NCBI GenBank assembly: GCA_011772205.1
Contig: WVZY01000008.1
Location: 204,690-268,689, forward strand
Direction: 5' to 3'
DNA length: 64,000 nt
DNA from: Candidatus Latescibacterota bacterium
GTDB lineage: Bacteria; Krumholzibacteriota; Krumholzibacteriia; WVZY01
This document shows, in pieces, positions 9,311-17,887 of the stretch. Every line of letters begins with the position of its first letter. The first letter of the stretch is position 1. The notes beneath the pieces are model-generated. The model worked only from the letters and a program-made list of their open reading frames with translations, was not told where the DNA came from and ran no database searches. The position numbers were made by a program, and so were the translations under genes.

Positions 9311-9946
9311 TTAATAAGCGCCCGTCAACTTGAATTGGAACGGGATCATTACATGAGCTTTCACCGGTACCGTACGCTGCTTCGCCGGTTTGAAACGGCA
9401 CTTCTTTGCCGCTTCGATAGCGGCCCGTTCCATATCCGGTGTCACATCCGATGAAAGCACTACGGCGTCCAAGACCTTTCCGTCTTCTCCGACGAGCACT
9501 TTGACGGACACAGTTCCCTCGATACCTGCCTCCCGGGCAAGCTGAGGGTATTTCGGGGACTCGTAGTACTGCAGCATGGGAGGCTCATCGAACGCGAGGA
9601 ACATCTCTGCCTTGCCGCTCGACGGGGCGGGTGGAGGAGGCAATTCTTCAAACGTATCGAAAGTGGTCGGCCCGATCTCCTTGTCGGCATCCTCCTCACC
9701 TTCTACCGCCTCCACGGGAACCTTCGGTAGGGCGACCTCTTGTGGAGGAGGCGGAATCTCGATGTTTTGAGGAAGATCCACCACTTCGAAACGCTCCTCC
9801 TTGAGTCTATACGGTTTGAACTCGAAGGGGGGCGAGAAGAAGAAGATAATAAAATGGATGATGAGGGCGCCAACAATGGAGTACCGGATGTACTTGCTAT
9901 AGTTGCCCTTAAACTCGGCGTTCGCTGATAGTACGATAGCGGCCAT
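9311..9946 (-). CDS. tonB: Energy transducer TonB
   Basis: This 211-aa protein carries proton-motive energy from ExbB/ExbD to outer-membrane receptors. It has one N-terminal helix (SIVGALIIHFIIFFFSPP, residues about 23-41), a proline-rich periplasmic stretch (IEIPPPPQEVALPKVPVE and ELPPPPAPSSG), and a C-terminal TonB domain starting YPQLAREAGIEGTVSVKV and ending in PVKAHVMIPFQFKL. It starts 3 bases after the upstream exbD stop, with GAAGG upstream of the ATG. A large TonB-dependent receptor lies about 5 kb away in the same direction and is its likely client. Confidence 0.93.
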   Translation of the reverse strand: MAAIVLSANAEFKGNYSKYIRYSIVGALIIHFIIFFFSPPFEFKPYRLKEERFEVVDLPQNIEIPPPPQEVALPKVPVEAVEGEEDADKEIGPTTFDTFEELPPPPAPSSGKAEMFLAFDEPPMLQYYESPKYPQLAREAGIEGTVSVKVLVGEDGKVLDAVVLSSDVTPDMERAAIEAAKKCRFKPAKQRTVPVKAHVMIPFQFKLTGAY

Positions 9947-9949
9947 GTG

Positions 9950-10378
9950 TCACCTTCTCAATACCGATTCCCCTGCGCGCTCCGCGTCGCTCGTGAACGA
10001 AACCCGGATGGCGTTCGCTCTTTTCAACTCCTCCATCACATCCGAGATGATGCCATAGGGAGTTCGATGATCCGCGTTGAACGCCACGATGAGCGAGGGC
10101 TTCTCCGCTAACAACGTCTTGATGATAGGTTCCACATCGGCAACCTGAACTATTTTGTCGTTGATGGAGATCTTCCCTCCCGCATCGATCCACACATGGG
10201 AGATGAGCTCGCGCTTCTGTTTATGGGCCGTTTCCGCCCTCGGAAGATTCACCGGAAGCCCATCCTCCATTTTAAAGATAGTTGTCGTCATAAAGAAGAT
10301 CAAGAGGAGGAAGGCGATGTCCGCCATAGATGCCGTTGGAACTTTCTGTTCTATTTTTACGTTTTTTTGGAACTTCAT
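9950..10378 (-). CDS. exbD: ExbD/TolR biopolymer transport protein (second copy)
   Basis: This 142-aa protein is a subunit of the proton channel that drives TonB. It has a short cytoplasmic N-terminus, one helix (IAFLLLIFFMTTTIF) preceded by the conserved Asp of MADIAFLL, and a periplasmic ExbD domain (EPIIKTLLAEKPSLIVAFNAD). The ATG has GAGGGG 9 bases upstream. It is the second of two exbD genes in tandem; the copies share the TxxMxDIAFLLLIFF block but differ in the periplasmic domain. Confidence 0.93.
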   Translation of the reverse strand: MKFQKNVKIEQKVPTASMADIAFLLLIFFMTTTIFKMEDGLPVNLPRAETAHKQKRELISHVWIDAGGKISINDKIVQVADVEPIIKTLLAEKPSLIVAFNADHRTPYGIISDVMEELKRANAIRVSFTSDAERAGESVLRR

Positions 10379-10400
10379 GGCGTACTATCCCCTCGAAACG

Positions 10401-10799
10401 TTACATCATCGTTTTCAGGGAGATCGTCCTCGCGTTTGCGAGCTTCAGCTCGTCGAGGATATCGATCATCAGGCCGTATTCGCTATCCGGATGCGTTTCG
10501 ATCACCACAACGAGCTTCTCGTTTTCCGCGAGCCTTTTCTCGACGGCGGGCTTGATTTCCTGAAAAGTAATTGGTTGTTTATCCAAGGTGATCGAGCCGT
10601 TCGGATACGCCTTAATGATGAGCAAATTCTTTCGGCTGACCTTGACGTTCTGCGACTGCTGACCCGGTAGTGCAAGTGGGATTCCCTGCTCGACGGCGAA
10701 GATTGTTGTAACCAAAAAGAAGATGAGGAGCAGAAATGCAATGTCCGACATCGATGCCGCAGGAATATCGGTAGATGGTCTTTGTCTCCGTTTTTTCAT
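10401..10799 (-). CDS. exbD: ExbD/TolR biopolymer transport protein (first copy)
   Basis: This 132-aa ExbD-type protein has the helix IAFLLLIFFLVTTIFAV with the preceding MSDIAFL carrying the proton-binding Asp, and a periplasmic domain (KPAVEKRLAENEKLVVVIETH). AGGAG lies just before the ATG. It follows exbB by 8 bases and precedes the second exbD by 22 bases. Paired exbD genes behind one exbB are common in the FCB group. Confidence 0.93.
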   Translation of the reverse strand: MKKRRQRPSTDIPAASMSDIAFLLLIFFLVTTIFAVEQGIPLALPGQQSQNVKVSRKNLLIIKAYPNGSITLDKQPITFQEIKPAVEKRLAENEKLVVVIETHPDSEYGLMIDILDELKLANARTISLKTMM

Positions 10800-10807
10800 G
10801 GAATCTC

Positions 10808-11665
10808 CTAGGCGCTCGTCTCCATCTCGATGAGCTCGTTAATGACGGTAGCACTTGCTTCTTCCATCTCGATGATGAACCGGTCGATCTGGGACACGAA
10901 GAAGTTGTGCATGATCGTGACCGGTACGGCGATGATGAGGCCTGTGGCCGTTGTGATAAGCGCTTCCTGAATACCCTTTGCGACGAGCTTCGCGCTCACC
11001 TGCTCTGCAGCAGCGATCGCCGCAAACGCGCTGATCATACCGGACACCGTGCCGAGAAATCCGAGCAGAGGCGCAACATTACCGATAGTGGCAAGGGCGA
11101 CGAGACCTCTTTCGAGGAACGACATTTCGATCGTACCGGCAGTTTCGATAGCTTTCTCGACAGCATCCGGACCTTTATCCGCTCGGAGCAGGCCGGAATG
11201 CAGAATTGCCGCGATCGGCCCCCGCGTTCGCTGGCACACTTCTAGCGCGGATTGAATTCCTTCTTCTCTCAGATTCCTGATGATCTTTTGCATCAGGCCT
11301 TTGACGTTAATCCTTGCTCGAGACAACGTCCAAAACCTCTCTATAATGAATACTAGAGCAATAATTGATGCCAGGAGAAGCGGATGCATGAAGTTCCCGC
11401 CCTTGATGTAGTTTTGTCCGATACCGCTGCGCTTCAGCCGATTTACGAACCCACTCTGCTCTTTCTTGATTAGGGCTTGAATCTCCGCAGCGAGCTCCGT
11501 GGAATCGTTCATAGCTGTGGCAAGCGAATCTGTCTCCGGAATCATCGCGGTTTCCGCGACGGCCTCTTCCTCCTGAGCTGCCGCCACTCCAAAAACCGCT
11601 ACCAAAACCAATACAGACGCCAGGAAAAGGGCTACCGTTCGTTTAGCATCAAAGAAAGCATGCAT
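10808..11665 (-). CDS. exbB: MotA/TolQ/ExbB proton channel family protein
   Basis: This 285-aa channel subunit forms the proton path with the two ExbD proteins. The canonical ExbB core begins near residue 95 (FMHPLLLASIIALVFIIERF) and includes the paired helices LLGFLGTVSGMISAFAAIAA and GLIIAVPVTIMHNFFVSQID. Before the core there is an extra signal-like helix (VALFLASVLVLVAVFGVAAAQ) and an acidic linker of about 60 residues, as in the longer ExbB forms. AAGGAG precedes the ATG by 8 bases and a consensus promoter lies upstream, so this gene opens the exbB-exbD-exbD-tonB operon. Confidence 0.93.
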   Translation of the reverse strand: MHAFFDAKRTVALFLASVLVLVAVFGVAAAQEEEAVAETAMIPETDSLATAMNDSTELAAEIQALIKKEQSGFVNRLKRSGIGQNYIKGGNFMHPLLLASIIALVFIIERFWTLSRARINVKGLMQKIIRNLREEGIQSALEVCQRTRGPIAAILHSGLLRADKGPDAVEKAIETAGTIEMSFLERGLVALATIGNVAPLLGFLGTVSGMISAFAAIAAAEQVSAKLVAKGIQEALITTATGLIIAVPVTIMHNFFVSQIDRFIIEMEEASATVINELIEMETSA

Positions 11666-11753
11666 CGCAAAGATCTCCTTTAGCTTAACGGGTGAAAGTC
11701 AAGAGGAAGCTTAGGGTCCTTAAATAAATGCGCTTATTCACGTGCAAAGCTTT

Positions 11754-11782
11754 ATCTTAGAGCATTACACCCGTGTTGTCAA
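11754..11782 (-). promoter_or_regulatory. Consensus promoter of exbB-exbD-exbD-tonB
   Basis: The minus strand reads TTGACA (complement of 11777-11782), 17 bases, then TAAGAT (complement of 11754-11759), about 90 bases before the exbB ATG. The run upstream of the -35 box is A/T-rich (CATTTTATATTTTA), like an UP element. This is one of the strongest promoter-like sequences in the window. Confidence 0.75.
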
Positions 11783-11848
11783 TAAAATATAAAATGTTTC
11801 AGCTGAGCATACCGGCGGGGAAAAACTGACCGCATGCATAAAATGCTG

Positions 11849-13429
11849 CTATTTATCGGTCGTCGATGAGCTGCTCTCCAATTTATAATGGCCGTACCCC
11901 TCTCTGTCAATAAAAATAAAGCGCAGTCCGATATCCGCCTCCAGCACTCGATCTCGCTCTAGAATGGGGTTTCCGCTTCTATTGTATATCCACAATTCGT
12001 AGGGGTATGCCACGTTCCCCCCTTCCCCCACGGCGCCTATTTTTCTAGGGTCCACGATGATGTCTTTACTGGGTCCCTTGAAGCTGCCCCGGGCCCCATG
12101 AGTGCTATAGCTTACCGGGTGAAAACGATCCTCGACCTTATCCAGTGCATCCGAGAGTGCCTCACGGTTCAGCGGAACGACCTCGGCTACGATCTCGTCA
12201 GGCTCTCCGTACTTCAGGTAAATGAGCCCTCTATCGGTGAAGAATCCTTCCTGGTAGTCCGCGTAATAGGTATTGACGTACTCGAGCCGTTCCATAAACT
12301 CGATATAGGCCTCATTTTCGCTCGTATTCGGCGTGGGATCCAGTTTGCTCCAGAGCTCCTTGAGCATTTGTTCCTGATCACCGATGCTCTTGTAGCGGAA
12401 TTCTTCGAATGCCTTATCTCCTATGAGGAACCGAGCCTCAGCGAGGTAGTTTCTCCGGGGAGCCTCCCATGTTCTCAAATCCCAGGCGATGTTGAAACTC
12501 CCACAGCGGAAGCGACCGATCAGTTTGCTCTCTATTTTTATGTTAGCATACAGAGAATAGCCGCCGGCGGTAAACGCGGTGAGATCTTCCCTTACAAGCA
12601 GGGGATAGAGATCGAAGTTTCCGATGGATCCTGGGATGTCTCCTCCCGCTGTTTCTCCTCGCCTCTTCAAAGGGATTCTGGATCGCTTGACTACTTCGCC
12701 CTTACTGTTCAACACACTCGATTCGAATCCCAACGTGCCGAGAGCGCTAACACTGTCAGGTACGTACAATTCCATATAGACTTCGAGCGAATCCTTATAC
12801 AGACCGTACATTCTGGCTGGATTTGGATGATATACCGGAGCGCCTCCATTCCGCTGCACAAGCCATAGAAACATGGGATCGCTGAGCGAGATCAAGTCGG
12901 GTTCGATCCGAGGAATGTTCAGTGGAACACCGCGGAGTTCCGACGTCTTGTGTCGCCGCTTGACCATTGCCAAGACCGTTACTTTGGGGGAATGGATATC
13001 TGTGACAGTGCAAGTTAGCTCGTATTTACCTGGAGGAAGCTGGTAACGTTTGATCACCATCTGGAAATGGAGCGGGCTCTCGATCTTTGCTTCGTCGTCC
13101 TCATAGAAATCCATGGTGAAATTTTCGTCCACCTGTGATTTGCCCGCCTCGTCCTTTACAACAATGGCGAAATCCAGCTTCGAATGGAATTTGTCTTCGG
13201 AAGGTTTAAACTTGATATCGCGATTCGTAAAACGGAAGTAGAGTTCCTGGATTTGCGTTTCTCCCCCGCGCCAAAACAGCGCTCTGTCTAAATAAAAATC
13301 GAAGTCTCCCCTGCCTCTGAGTTCCTTGGAGACAGAAGACGCCGGAAGCGCCAAGAGACAGGCGCCACTGGCTATGCAAAGCACTGCGAGCTTTGCAATG
13401 GATCCTCTGGCCCGGTGCAGCATCACCAT
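11849..13429 (-). CDS. GWxTD domain-containing secreted protein (copy 2)
   Basis: This 526-aa protein has a signal sequence (AKLAVLCIASGACLLALPAS), a long beta-rich central region and a C-terminal GWxTD-type domain. The defining motif is altered to GFFTDRGLIYLKYGEPDEI near residue 393, preceded by DPTPNTSENEAYIE. After it, about 60 low-complexity residues intervene before YPYELWIYNRSG, where copy 1 has only a short gap. The ATG at 13429 is preferred to upstream codons because the signal sequence follows it; AGGAG lies 13 bases upstream, a little far. It lies between the PorV-like gene and the exbB promoter, on the same strand. Molecular role unknown. Confidence 0.85.
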   Translation of the reverse strand: MVMLHRARGSIAKLAVLCIASGACLLALPASSVSKELRGRGDFDFYLDRALFWRGGETQIQELYFRFTNRDIKFKPSEDKFHSKLDFAIVVKDEAGKSQVDENFTMDFYEDDEAKIESPLHFQMVIKRYQLPPGKYELTCTVTDIHSPKVTVLAMVKRRHKTSELRGVPLNIPRIEPDLISLSDPMFLWLVQRNGGAPVYHPNPARMYGLYKDSLEVYMELYVPDSVSALGTLGFESSVLNSKGEVVKRSRIPLKRRGETAGGDIPGSIGNFDLYPLLVREDLTAFTAGGYSLYANIKIESKLIGRFRCGSFNIAWDLRTWEAPRRNYLAEARFLIGDKAFEEFRYKSIGDQEQMLKELWSKLDPTPNTSENEAYIEFMERLEYVNTYYADYQEGFFTDRGLIYLKYGEPDEIVAEVVPLNREALSDALDKVEDRFHPVSYSTHGARGSFKGPSKDIIVDPRKIGAVGEGGNVAYPYELWIYNRSGNPILERDRVLEADIGLRFIFIDREGYGHYKLESSSSTTDK

Positions 13430-13504
13430 AATACAAATATCGCTCCTGAAGTTTCGCCTGTCAAATCCCCAATGCAACAAGCTGCCCCGGGCCACGAGAG
13501 CGAA

Positions 13505-13529
13505 ATGGGCACCCCGGTGGGGTGCCCAT
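13505..13529 (-). terminator. Strong hairpin after the PorV-like gene, possible terminator
   Basis: A perfect 11-bp stem (ATGGGCACCCC paired with GGGGTGCCCAT) with a 3-base loop lies 43 bases after the PorV-like stop on the minus strand and is followed by TTCGCTCTCG. The stem is very stable, but the T-run is weak, so it may act as a processing or attenuation hairpin rather than a full terminator. Confidence 0.5.
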
Positions 13530-13571
13530 CACTATATGTGCTCGCAGACCGTGGGTGCTATCCAACTGCGC

Positions 13572-14519
13572 TTAATAGCTGAATCCGAGGGAGATTCTAT
13601 GTACATCTCCAAGGTAGTTCAAATCTACCCAAGAGTAATCGACCAGAATATCCGACGTCTGCGTTGTGTCGATTCTGAGTCCGAATCCCCCGGCCGCGCC
13701 ATGCGCGTCAAAGCCGAGGTTATACCCTCCACGAAGGTAGAAAAATTGGTTGAAAGAATACTCCGCACCGAAGTTCATTCGCTCGTTGTTATCCGATGGA
13801 TGCGAAAACTCACCGACGGATTGGAGACTGTGAAGCCCTCTCTGGTAGGCGTTGAATGCCAGGCCGACTTTGAAGACCGTTGGCATCTTCGAAGCTCGGT
13901 CATCATAATCCACTTTCGATCCGAGGTTCTGTATCATCATTCCCAGCCGCATGCCTCTCAATCCAATCCTGTAAATCAAACCGAAGTCGACGGAAAACGT
14001 ATTCACGCTCTTCTCGGCAAGCCCCGAATGGACGAAGTGGATCGTTCCCCCGGAGGAGAATTTATCGGTGAAAAATTTTGCATAGGAGAGTCCGAAGGAC
14101 ATATCCCCGGCGTCAAACTTTTTCCCCGTACCTTCCGGAAGGAAGATTGTTCGCTCGATTTGAGGGTCCAAGGTCAATGCCCTCGCACTAACGCCAAAGC
14201 TTCCCGGCACGAAGGGGAGGGTGAAAACAGCCGCTGCATAGCTCAGGTTGATGTCAGCCGGCCACCATGCCTGATTGAGGGATACACTGGTCCGCGTGAT
14301 ATCGACCATCCCCGCCGGATTCCAGTACGTAGCCGTCGCATCGTTCGAAACAGCGGTGAATGCGCTTGCCATTCCGGTCGCCCGGGCGGATACGCCGATT
14401 TTCAAAAACTGAAGGGCATACGTTCCGACCTTGGCGAACGGCTCCGTTGCCAGCGCTTGCGTTGGCAAAAATGCCAACAGAGCGAACAGTACAATGCCGT
14501 TCAGGAACCTACTTCTCAC
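13572..14519 (-). CDS. PorV/PorQ family outer-membrane beta-barrel protein
   Basis: This 315-aa protein belongs to the PorV/PorQ (UPF0164-like) family of FadL-related beta-barrels; PorV in Bacteroidota is a shuttle and SprA partner in type IX secretion. After a signal peptide (IVLFALLAFLPTQALA) comes LKIGVSARATGMASAFTA and SNDATATYWNPAGM, the family hallmark, and the chain ends in a terminal tyrosine (HRISLGFSY) as expected of a Bam-inserted barrel. I place the start at a GTG (complement of 14517-14519) because GAGGAGG sits 6 bases upstream; the longer frame from 14594 has no such site. The neighbouring TonB-dependent receptor is 90 bases upstream. A role in secretion is inference. Confidence 0.87.
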   Translation of the reverse strand: MRSRFLNGIVLFALLAFLPTQALATEPFAKVGTYALQFLKIGVSARATGMASAFTAVSNDATATYWNPAGMVDITRTSVSLNQAWWPADINLSYAAAVFTLPFVPGSFGVSARALTLDPQIERTIFLPEGTGKKFDAGDMSFGLSYAKFFTDKFSSGGTIHFVHSGLAEKSVNTFSVDFGLIYRIGLRGMRLGMMIQNLGSKVDYDDRASKMPTVFKVGLAFNAYQRGLHSLQSVGEFSHPSDNNERMNFGAEYSFNQFFYLRGGYNLGFDAHGAAGGFGLRIDTTQTSDILVDYSWVDLNYLGDVHRISLGFSY

Positions 14520-14608
14520 AGCGAACCTCCTCAGCTCTGGATGTTGCATCCGAATCAAAGCAAATCTAAATGTGACCTTTCCCTTATGAACCAAAACTCC
14601 ACTATCTA

Positions 14609-17600
14609 TTAAAACTCAAATCCGAATCCGATGCGCCAAATTCGATGGGTCTCCCAAATCGTCGGGTCGTTGACCGCGTTAAAATCATCCAACCCGTCGT
14701 CGTCTATATCCTGGAGGTAGGCGCCTCCAAACTGACCCGTTTCAGTCAAGTAAGATCCATTATCCATGCCAGCTACGACCATTCCAGGGAACACCCCAGG
14801 TCTGGTTCCACCCGGCAGGAGCACGTCGTCGTTCAGGAGATTTCTCCCTTCGAAGTACAACGTCAGCTCACGCCCGTAAATACTGAACTTCTTCCGGCCT
14901 TGGACGCTTAGCTTATGGTTCGATTCCACACGCATGGAATTCTCCCAGCTCGGATCTTGAAGTCTCGCGAACCGGTCGAAAGGCGTCCAGGGAAGGCCGC
15001 TACCGTATGAATAGATCGCTGTGGCGCCCCAGCGGTTCTCATCTCTCAATCGAAGCGTCAAGTTGAATGTATGGCGCTGATCCCAGTTGAGCGGTAACTC
15101 GTCCGTTGGCAGGTGAGTGAGCCCCTCGGCCGAACGGCCGAAGTCCGCATCGCTCGCAACGCCGTCAGCAAACGAATAGGTGTAGTAAGCTTCGAATCCC
15201 AGCCGCCGGGTGAGCCGCTTCTCGAGCGAGACCTCGAGCCCTCTCGAGCTCGCGTAGGTCTTGTTGATGAATCGGAAACTCTGGATCCCGGTGGAATCGT
15301 CCGTGACGAGCGTCGAAGAGATCAGACCGAAGATGTCCTTGTTGAACACCACAAAATTCGCCGCGATATCTTCCGTGAACTGGTGCGAAATCCCCGCTTG
15401 ATAAGAAATAGTAAGCTCGGGGCCGAGGTTGGGATTACCCAGGGTACCGAGAGAGCCAATCGCATCCTGTGTCCTAAAGAGGTATGTCCTGCTCGGCCAC
15501 TGCGTGAATCGCCCGTAGTGGAAGAAAAATTTGTCCCTATCAGTGATCGGGAAGGCAAAACCCAGACGAGGGGACCAGTTGGTTTTGTACCTCTCCACCT
15601 CGGGATCGATTTCCGAACTCTGGATCTTGATCTTGTCATTGTTGCCCGTCGAGAAGAATTCGAATCGGAGGCCGGCGTTCAACACCATCCCCTCGTACTC
15701 CCACTTATCCTGGGCATACCAGGCGCCTTCCGTGTTGAAGTTATGGAATCTGTTGACGTTTCTCCCTTGCTGGTAAATCCCGGTTTCGGTGTTCAAGCGT
15801 CTCTGCGCCGGGAATACGCGCTCGTCCTGCTCTAGATCGTTATAAATGAGCTGAAGCCCGGTCTTCATTCGGTGACCTTTGAACTGCTCCGATGTGATGT
15901 CGGACTTCAGGAGATATTGAATCGACGTATTCTCGGAGTAGTACGGATAGTCGTATGCCGTTATGAAATAAGCGTTGTCCGGATCGGTGTACCAGACTGC
16001 TTGCGAGATTCCTCCTTCGAGATACGTTCCATTGGGAAGCGTTACCGGAAGTCCAGCCGAGGAAAACTGTGCCGGCTCCTTGCCGCCAACAGTATTCAAC
16101 GTATGGAGCTGGAGACGGCTCATCTTGATCGAATAAAGGAGCTTGCTCGTAATGTTGTGGTTGAACGAAAGCTTCAAGTGAAGGTTCTCGTCTTCAACCT
16201 CCGGAGTGCGAGTCGCGGAGTTGAAGTACACGTACGACGTATCTTCCTTGAAGTTGCTGAATTCACTGAACGGGAATTGGAACCCATTGAAGAGAATCCA
16301 CGACCTATATCCCGTCACCGTTTGGCCGTCCGGGGCAAGAATTGCCTCATCCCAGAGGACTGTCCTCTCACCGAAATCAACCGCTCGGAAGTTCGTATAC
16401 GTGATAACATGGGATTCACCCGTGTCCGGATCACGGACGACCTCTTCGACGATAATCGGCCTTGGATTCAGTGATTGAGCATTCTCTACCCACGGACCGT
16501 GATCAACCACAGTGATGCCCTGGAAAGTATAGATCTCCTGCCCGGGAATCGTCTGCCGCAAGCGCTGGAAGTAGTAAACCTTCTGAACATGGCCGTCGAT
16601 GTTCCAGTTGTGGCGGTAAACGTCGAACTTCGATCGCGAAAAGATCGCCTCACCGGTGAGCTTATATTTCTTTTGAATGAAAGAAAGCTTCGACTGAACA
16701 TTGTAACTCTGGTGGAGCCGGGGACGCCATTTCAGCCAGTTTGTGATCTTCGTCTCTTCCCGGGGCTCAATCGTGTTGGTTTCGGTGTCGGTAAAGGTTG
16801 CATCCCCGGATATATAGTACCTGAGACTTCTTACGAATGCAGGACCCCCGAAACCGATACTTATCCGGTCGTAATTCGTGTACGTCTTATCCGCCCTACC
16901 AAAGTCGTCGGTCATGAAGCGAACCTCGCCGCCGAAGACGCTTCCGCCCTCTTTCGTAGCGATGTTGATGATCGCCGATTGAGCATCGCCGTACTCTGCA
17001 TCCATGCCGCCAGAAATAATTTCAGAACCAGCAGAGCCAAAGTACCCCACTTCCACAGTGCCGCCGCCTAGAGGGTCATCAACCGGAACGCCGTCTATCT
17101 GGATTTGAACCTCGCCCGAACGACCGCCGCGGACGTGAAGTTCTTCCCCAGTCTTTACAATCCCTGATTTCAATGATATCGCTTCGATAACGTCATCAAC
17201 GGGCATTTCCTCCACTTGTTCCTGATCCACAGACTGGCGTTGGTCCGACGCGGTCACCTCCACCATCGGCCTCTCCCCCGTGACGACGATTTCCTGTGTT
17301 TTCATTACGATGGTTTCTTCGAGCTTAAAAGTGAGATCCACACCGCCGCCCGGACCAATGGCAACGTCCGGCTTCTCCGATGGCTTGTAACCCATCATCA
17401 TTGCTTTTACCGTATACGTTCCAGCAGGAACACCACGGATCGCGAACTTCCCGTCCTCCAGCGTCATTGCTCCCATCGTAGTGCCCAATATGATGACGTT
17501 CGCGTAGGGAAGGGGCTTCCCCGTCTTGGCTTCTGTGACCGTCCCTGAGATGATGCCCGTGCCTTGAGCGAGGATCAGAGCCGGGACGCAGCACACAAAT

Positions 17601-17653
17601 GCCAGCGTGATGGCGGCGATAGTGCACATTCTCACGCGAGCGACCTTCAACAT
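14609..17653 (-). CDS. TonB-dependent receptor with carboxypeptidase-regulatory-like N-terminal domain (Oar-like)
   Basis: This 1014-aa outer-membrane protein has a signal peptide (residues 1-29), a CarboxypepD_reg-like beta-sandwich (GTIISGTV-type start, then GVPAGTYTVKAMMMGYKP), a plug domain (VDDVIEAISLKSGIV, LHVRGGRSGEVQIQIDGVPV) and a long beta-barrel ending in RIGFGFEF. The order matches Oar/SusC-like receptors, which import large ligands or take part in surface display. The ATG at 17653 was chosen over a codon at 17686 because GGGGGTGG precedes it. A good promoter lies upstream. The ligand cannot be read from the sequence and no SusD-like partner is adjacent. Confidence 0.92.
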   Translation of the reverse strand: MLKVARVRMCTIAAITLAFVCCVPALILAQGTGIISGTVTEAKTGKPLPYANVIILGTTMGAMTLEDGKFAIRGVPAGTYTVKAMMMGYKPSEKPDVAIGPGGGVDLTFKLEETIVMKTQEIVVTGERPMVEVTASDQRQSVDQEQVEEMPVDDVIEAISLKSGIVKTGEELHVRGGRSGEVQIQIDGVPVDDPLGGGTVEVGYFGSAGSEIISGGMDAEYGDAQSAIINIATKEGGSVFGGEVRFMTDDFGRADKTYTNYDRISIGFGGPAFVRSLRYYISGDATFTDTETNTIEPREETKITNWLKWRPRLHQSYNVQSKLSFIQKKYKLTGEAIFSRSKFDVYRHNWNIDGHVQKVYYFQRLRQTIPGQEIYTFQGITVVDHGPWVENAQSLNPRPIIVEEVVRDPDTGESHVITYTNFRAVDFGERTVLWDEAILAPDGQTVTGYRSWILFNGFQFPFSEFSNFKEDTSYVYFNSATRTPEVEDENLHLKLSFNHNITSKLLYSIKMSRLQLHTLNTVGGKEPAQFSSAGLPVTLPNGTYLEGGISQAVWYTDPDNAYFITAYDYPYYSENTSIQYLLKSDITSEQFKGHRMKTGLQLIYNDLEQDERVFPAQRRLNTETGIYQQGRNVNRFHNFNTEGAWYAQDKWEYEGMVLNAGLRFEFFSTGNNDKIKIQSSEIDPEVERYKTNWSPRLGFAFPITDRDKFFFHYGRFTQWPSRTYLFRTQDAIGSLGTLGNPNLGPELTISYQAGISHQFTEDIAANFVVFNKDIFGLISSTLVTDDSTGIQSFRFINKTYASSRGLEVSLEKRLTRRLGFEAYYTYSFADGVASDADFGRSAEGLTHLPTDELPLNWDQRHTFNLTLRLRDENRWGATAIYSYGSGLPWTPFDRFARLQDPSWENSMRVESNHKLSVQGRKKFSIYGRELTLYFEGRNLLNDDVLLPGGTRPGVFPGMVVAGMDNGSYLTETGQFGGAYLQDIDDDGLDDFNAVNDPTIWETHRIWRIGFGFEF

Positions 17654-17809
17654 AAATCCACCCCCTTGGCTTTCTTTTGGCGGCACAAATTATGTAAATG
17701 TGGTGGGGACAGGACTTCGGACAGACTTTAACTGTCCTTGGCCTTCAGGTGGGGTTACTCTAACATATTTCAAATAGAAATGCCAGTGTTTCAGCTGACT
17801 TTCGTTTGA

Positions 17810-17838
17810 AATTTAAATAAGACAAAGCCGCATGTCAA
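17810..17838 (-). promoter_or_regulatory. Promoter of the TonB-dependent receptor gene
   Basis: On the minus strand TTGACA (complement of 17833-17838) is followed by 17 bases and TAAATT (complement of 17810-17815), leaving a leader of about 150 bases before the receptor ATG. The surrounding sequence is A/T-rich compared with the genes on each side. Confidence 0.65.
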
Positions 17839-17865
17839 TCATTAATATAACGCGAATTTACGCGG

Positions 17866-17881
17866 ATCGGACCGGTCCGAT
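17866..17881. repeat. Perfect 16-bp palindrome between oppF and the receptor promoter
   Basis: ATCGGACCGGTCCGAT is a perfect palindrome starting 6 bases beyond the oppF stop and about 28 bases upstream of the receptor -35 box. It has no loop and no T-run, so an operator-like protein site is as likely as a transcript hairpin. Confidence 0.5.
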
Positions 17882-17887
17882 TTCGAT

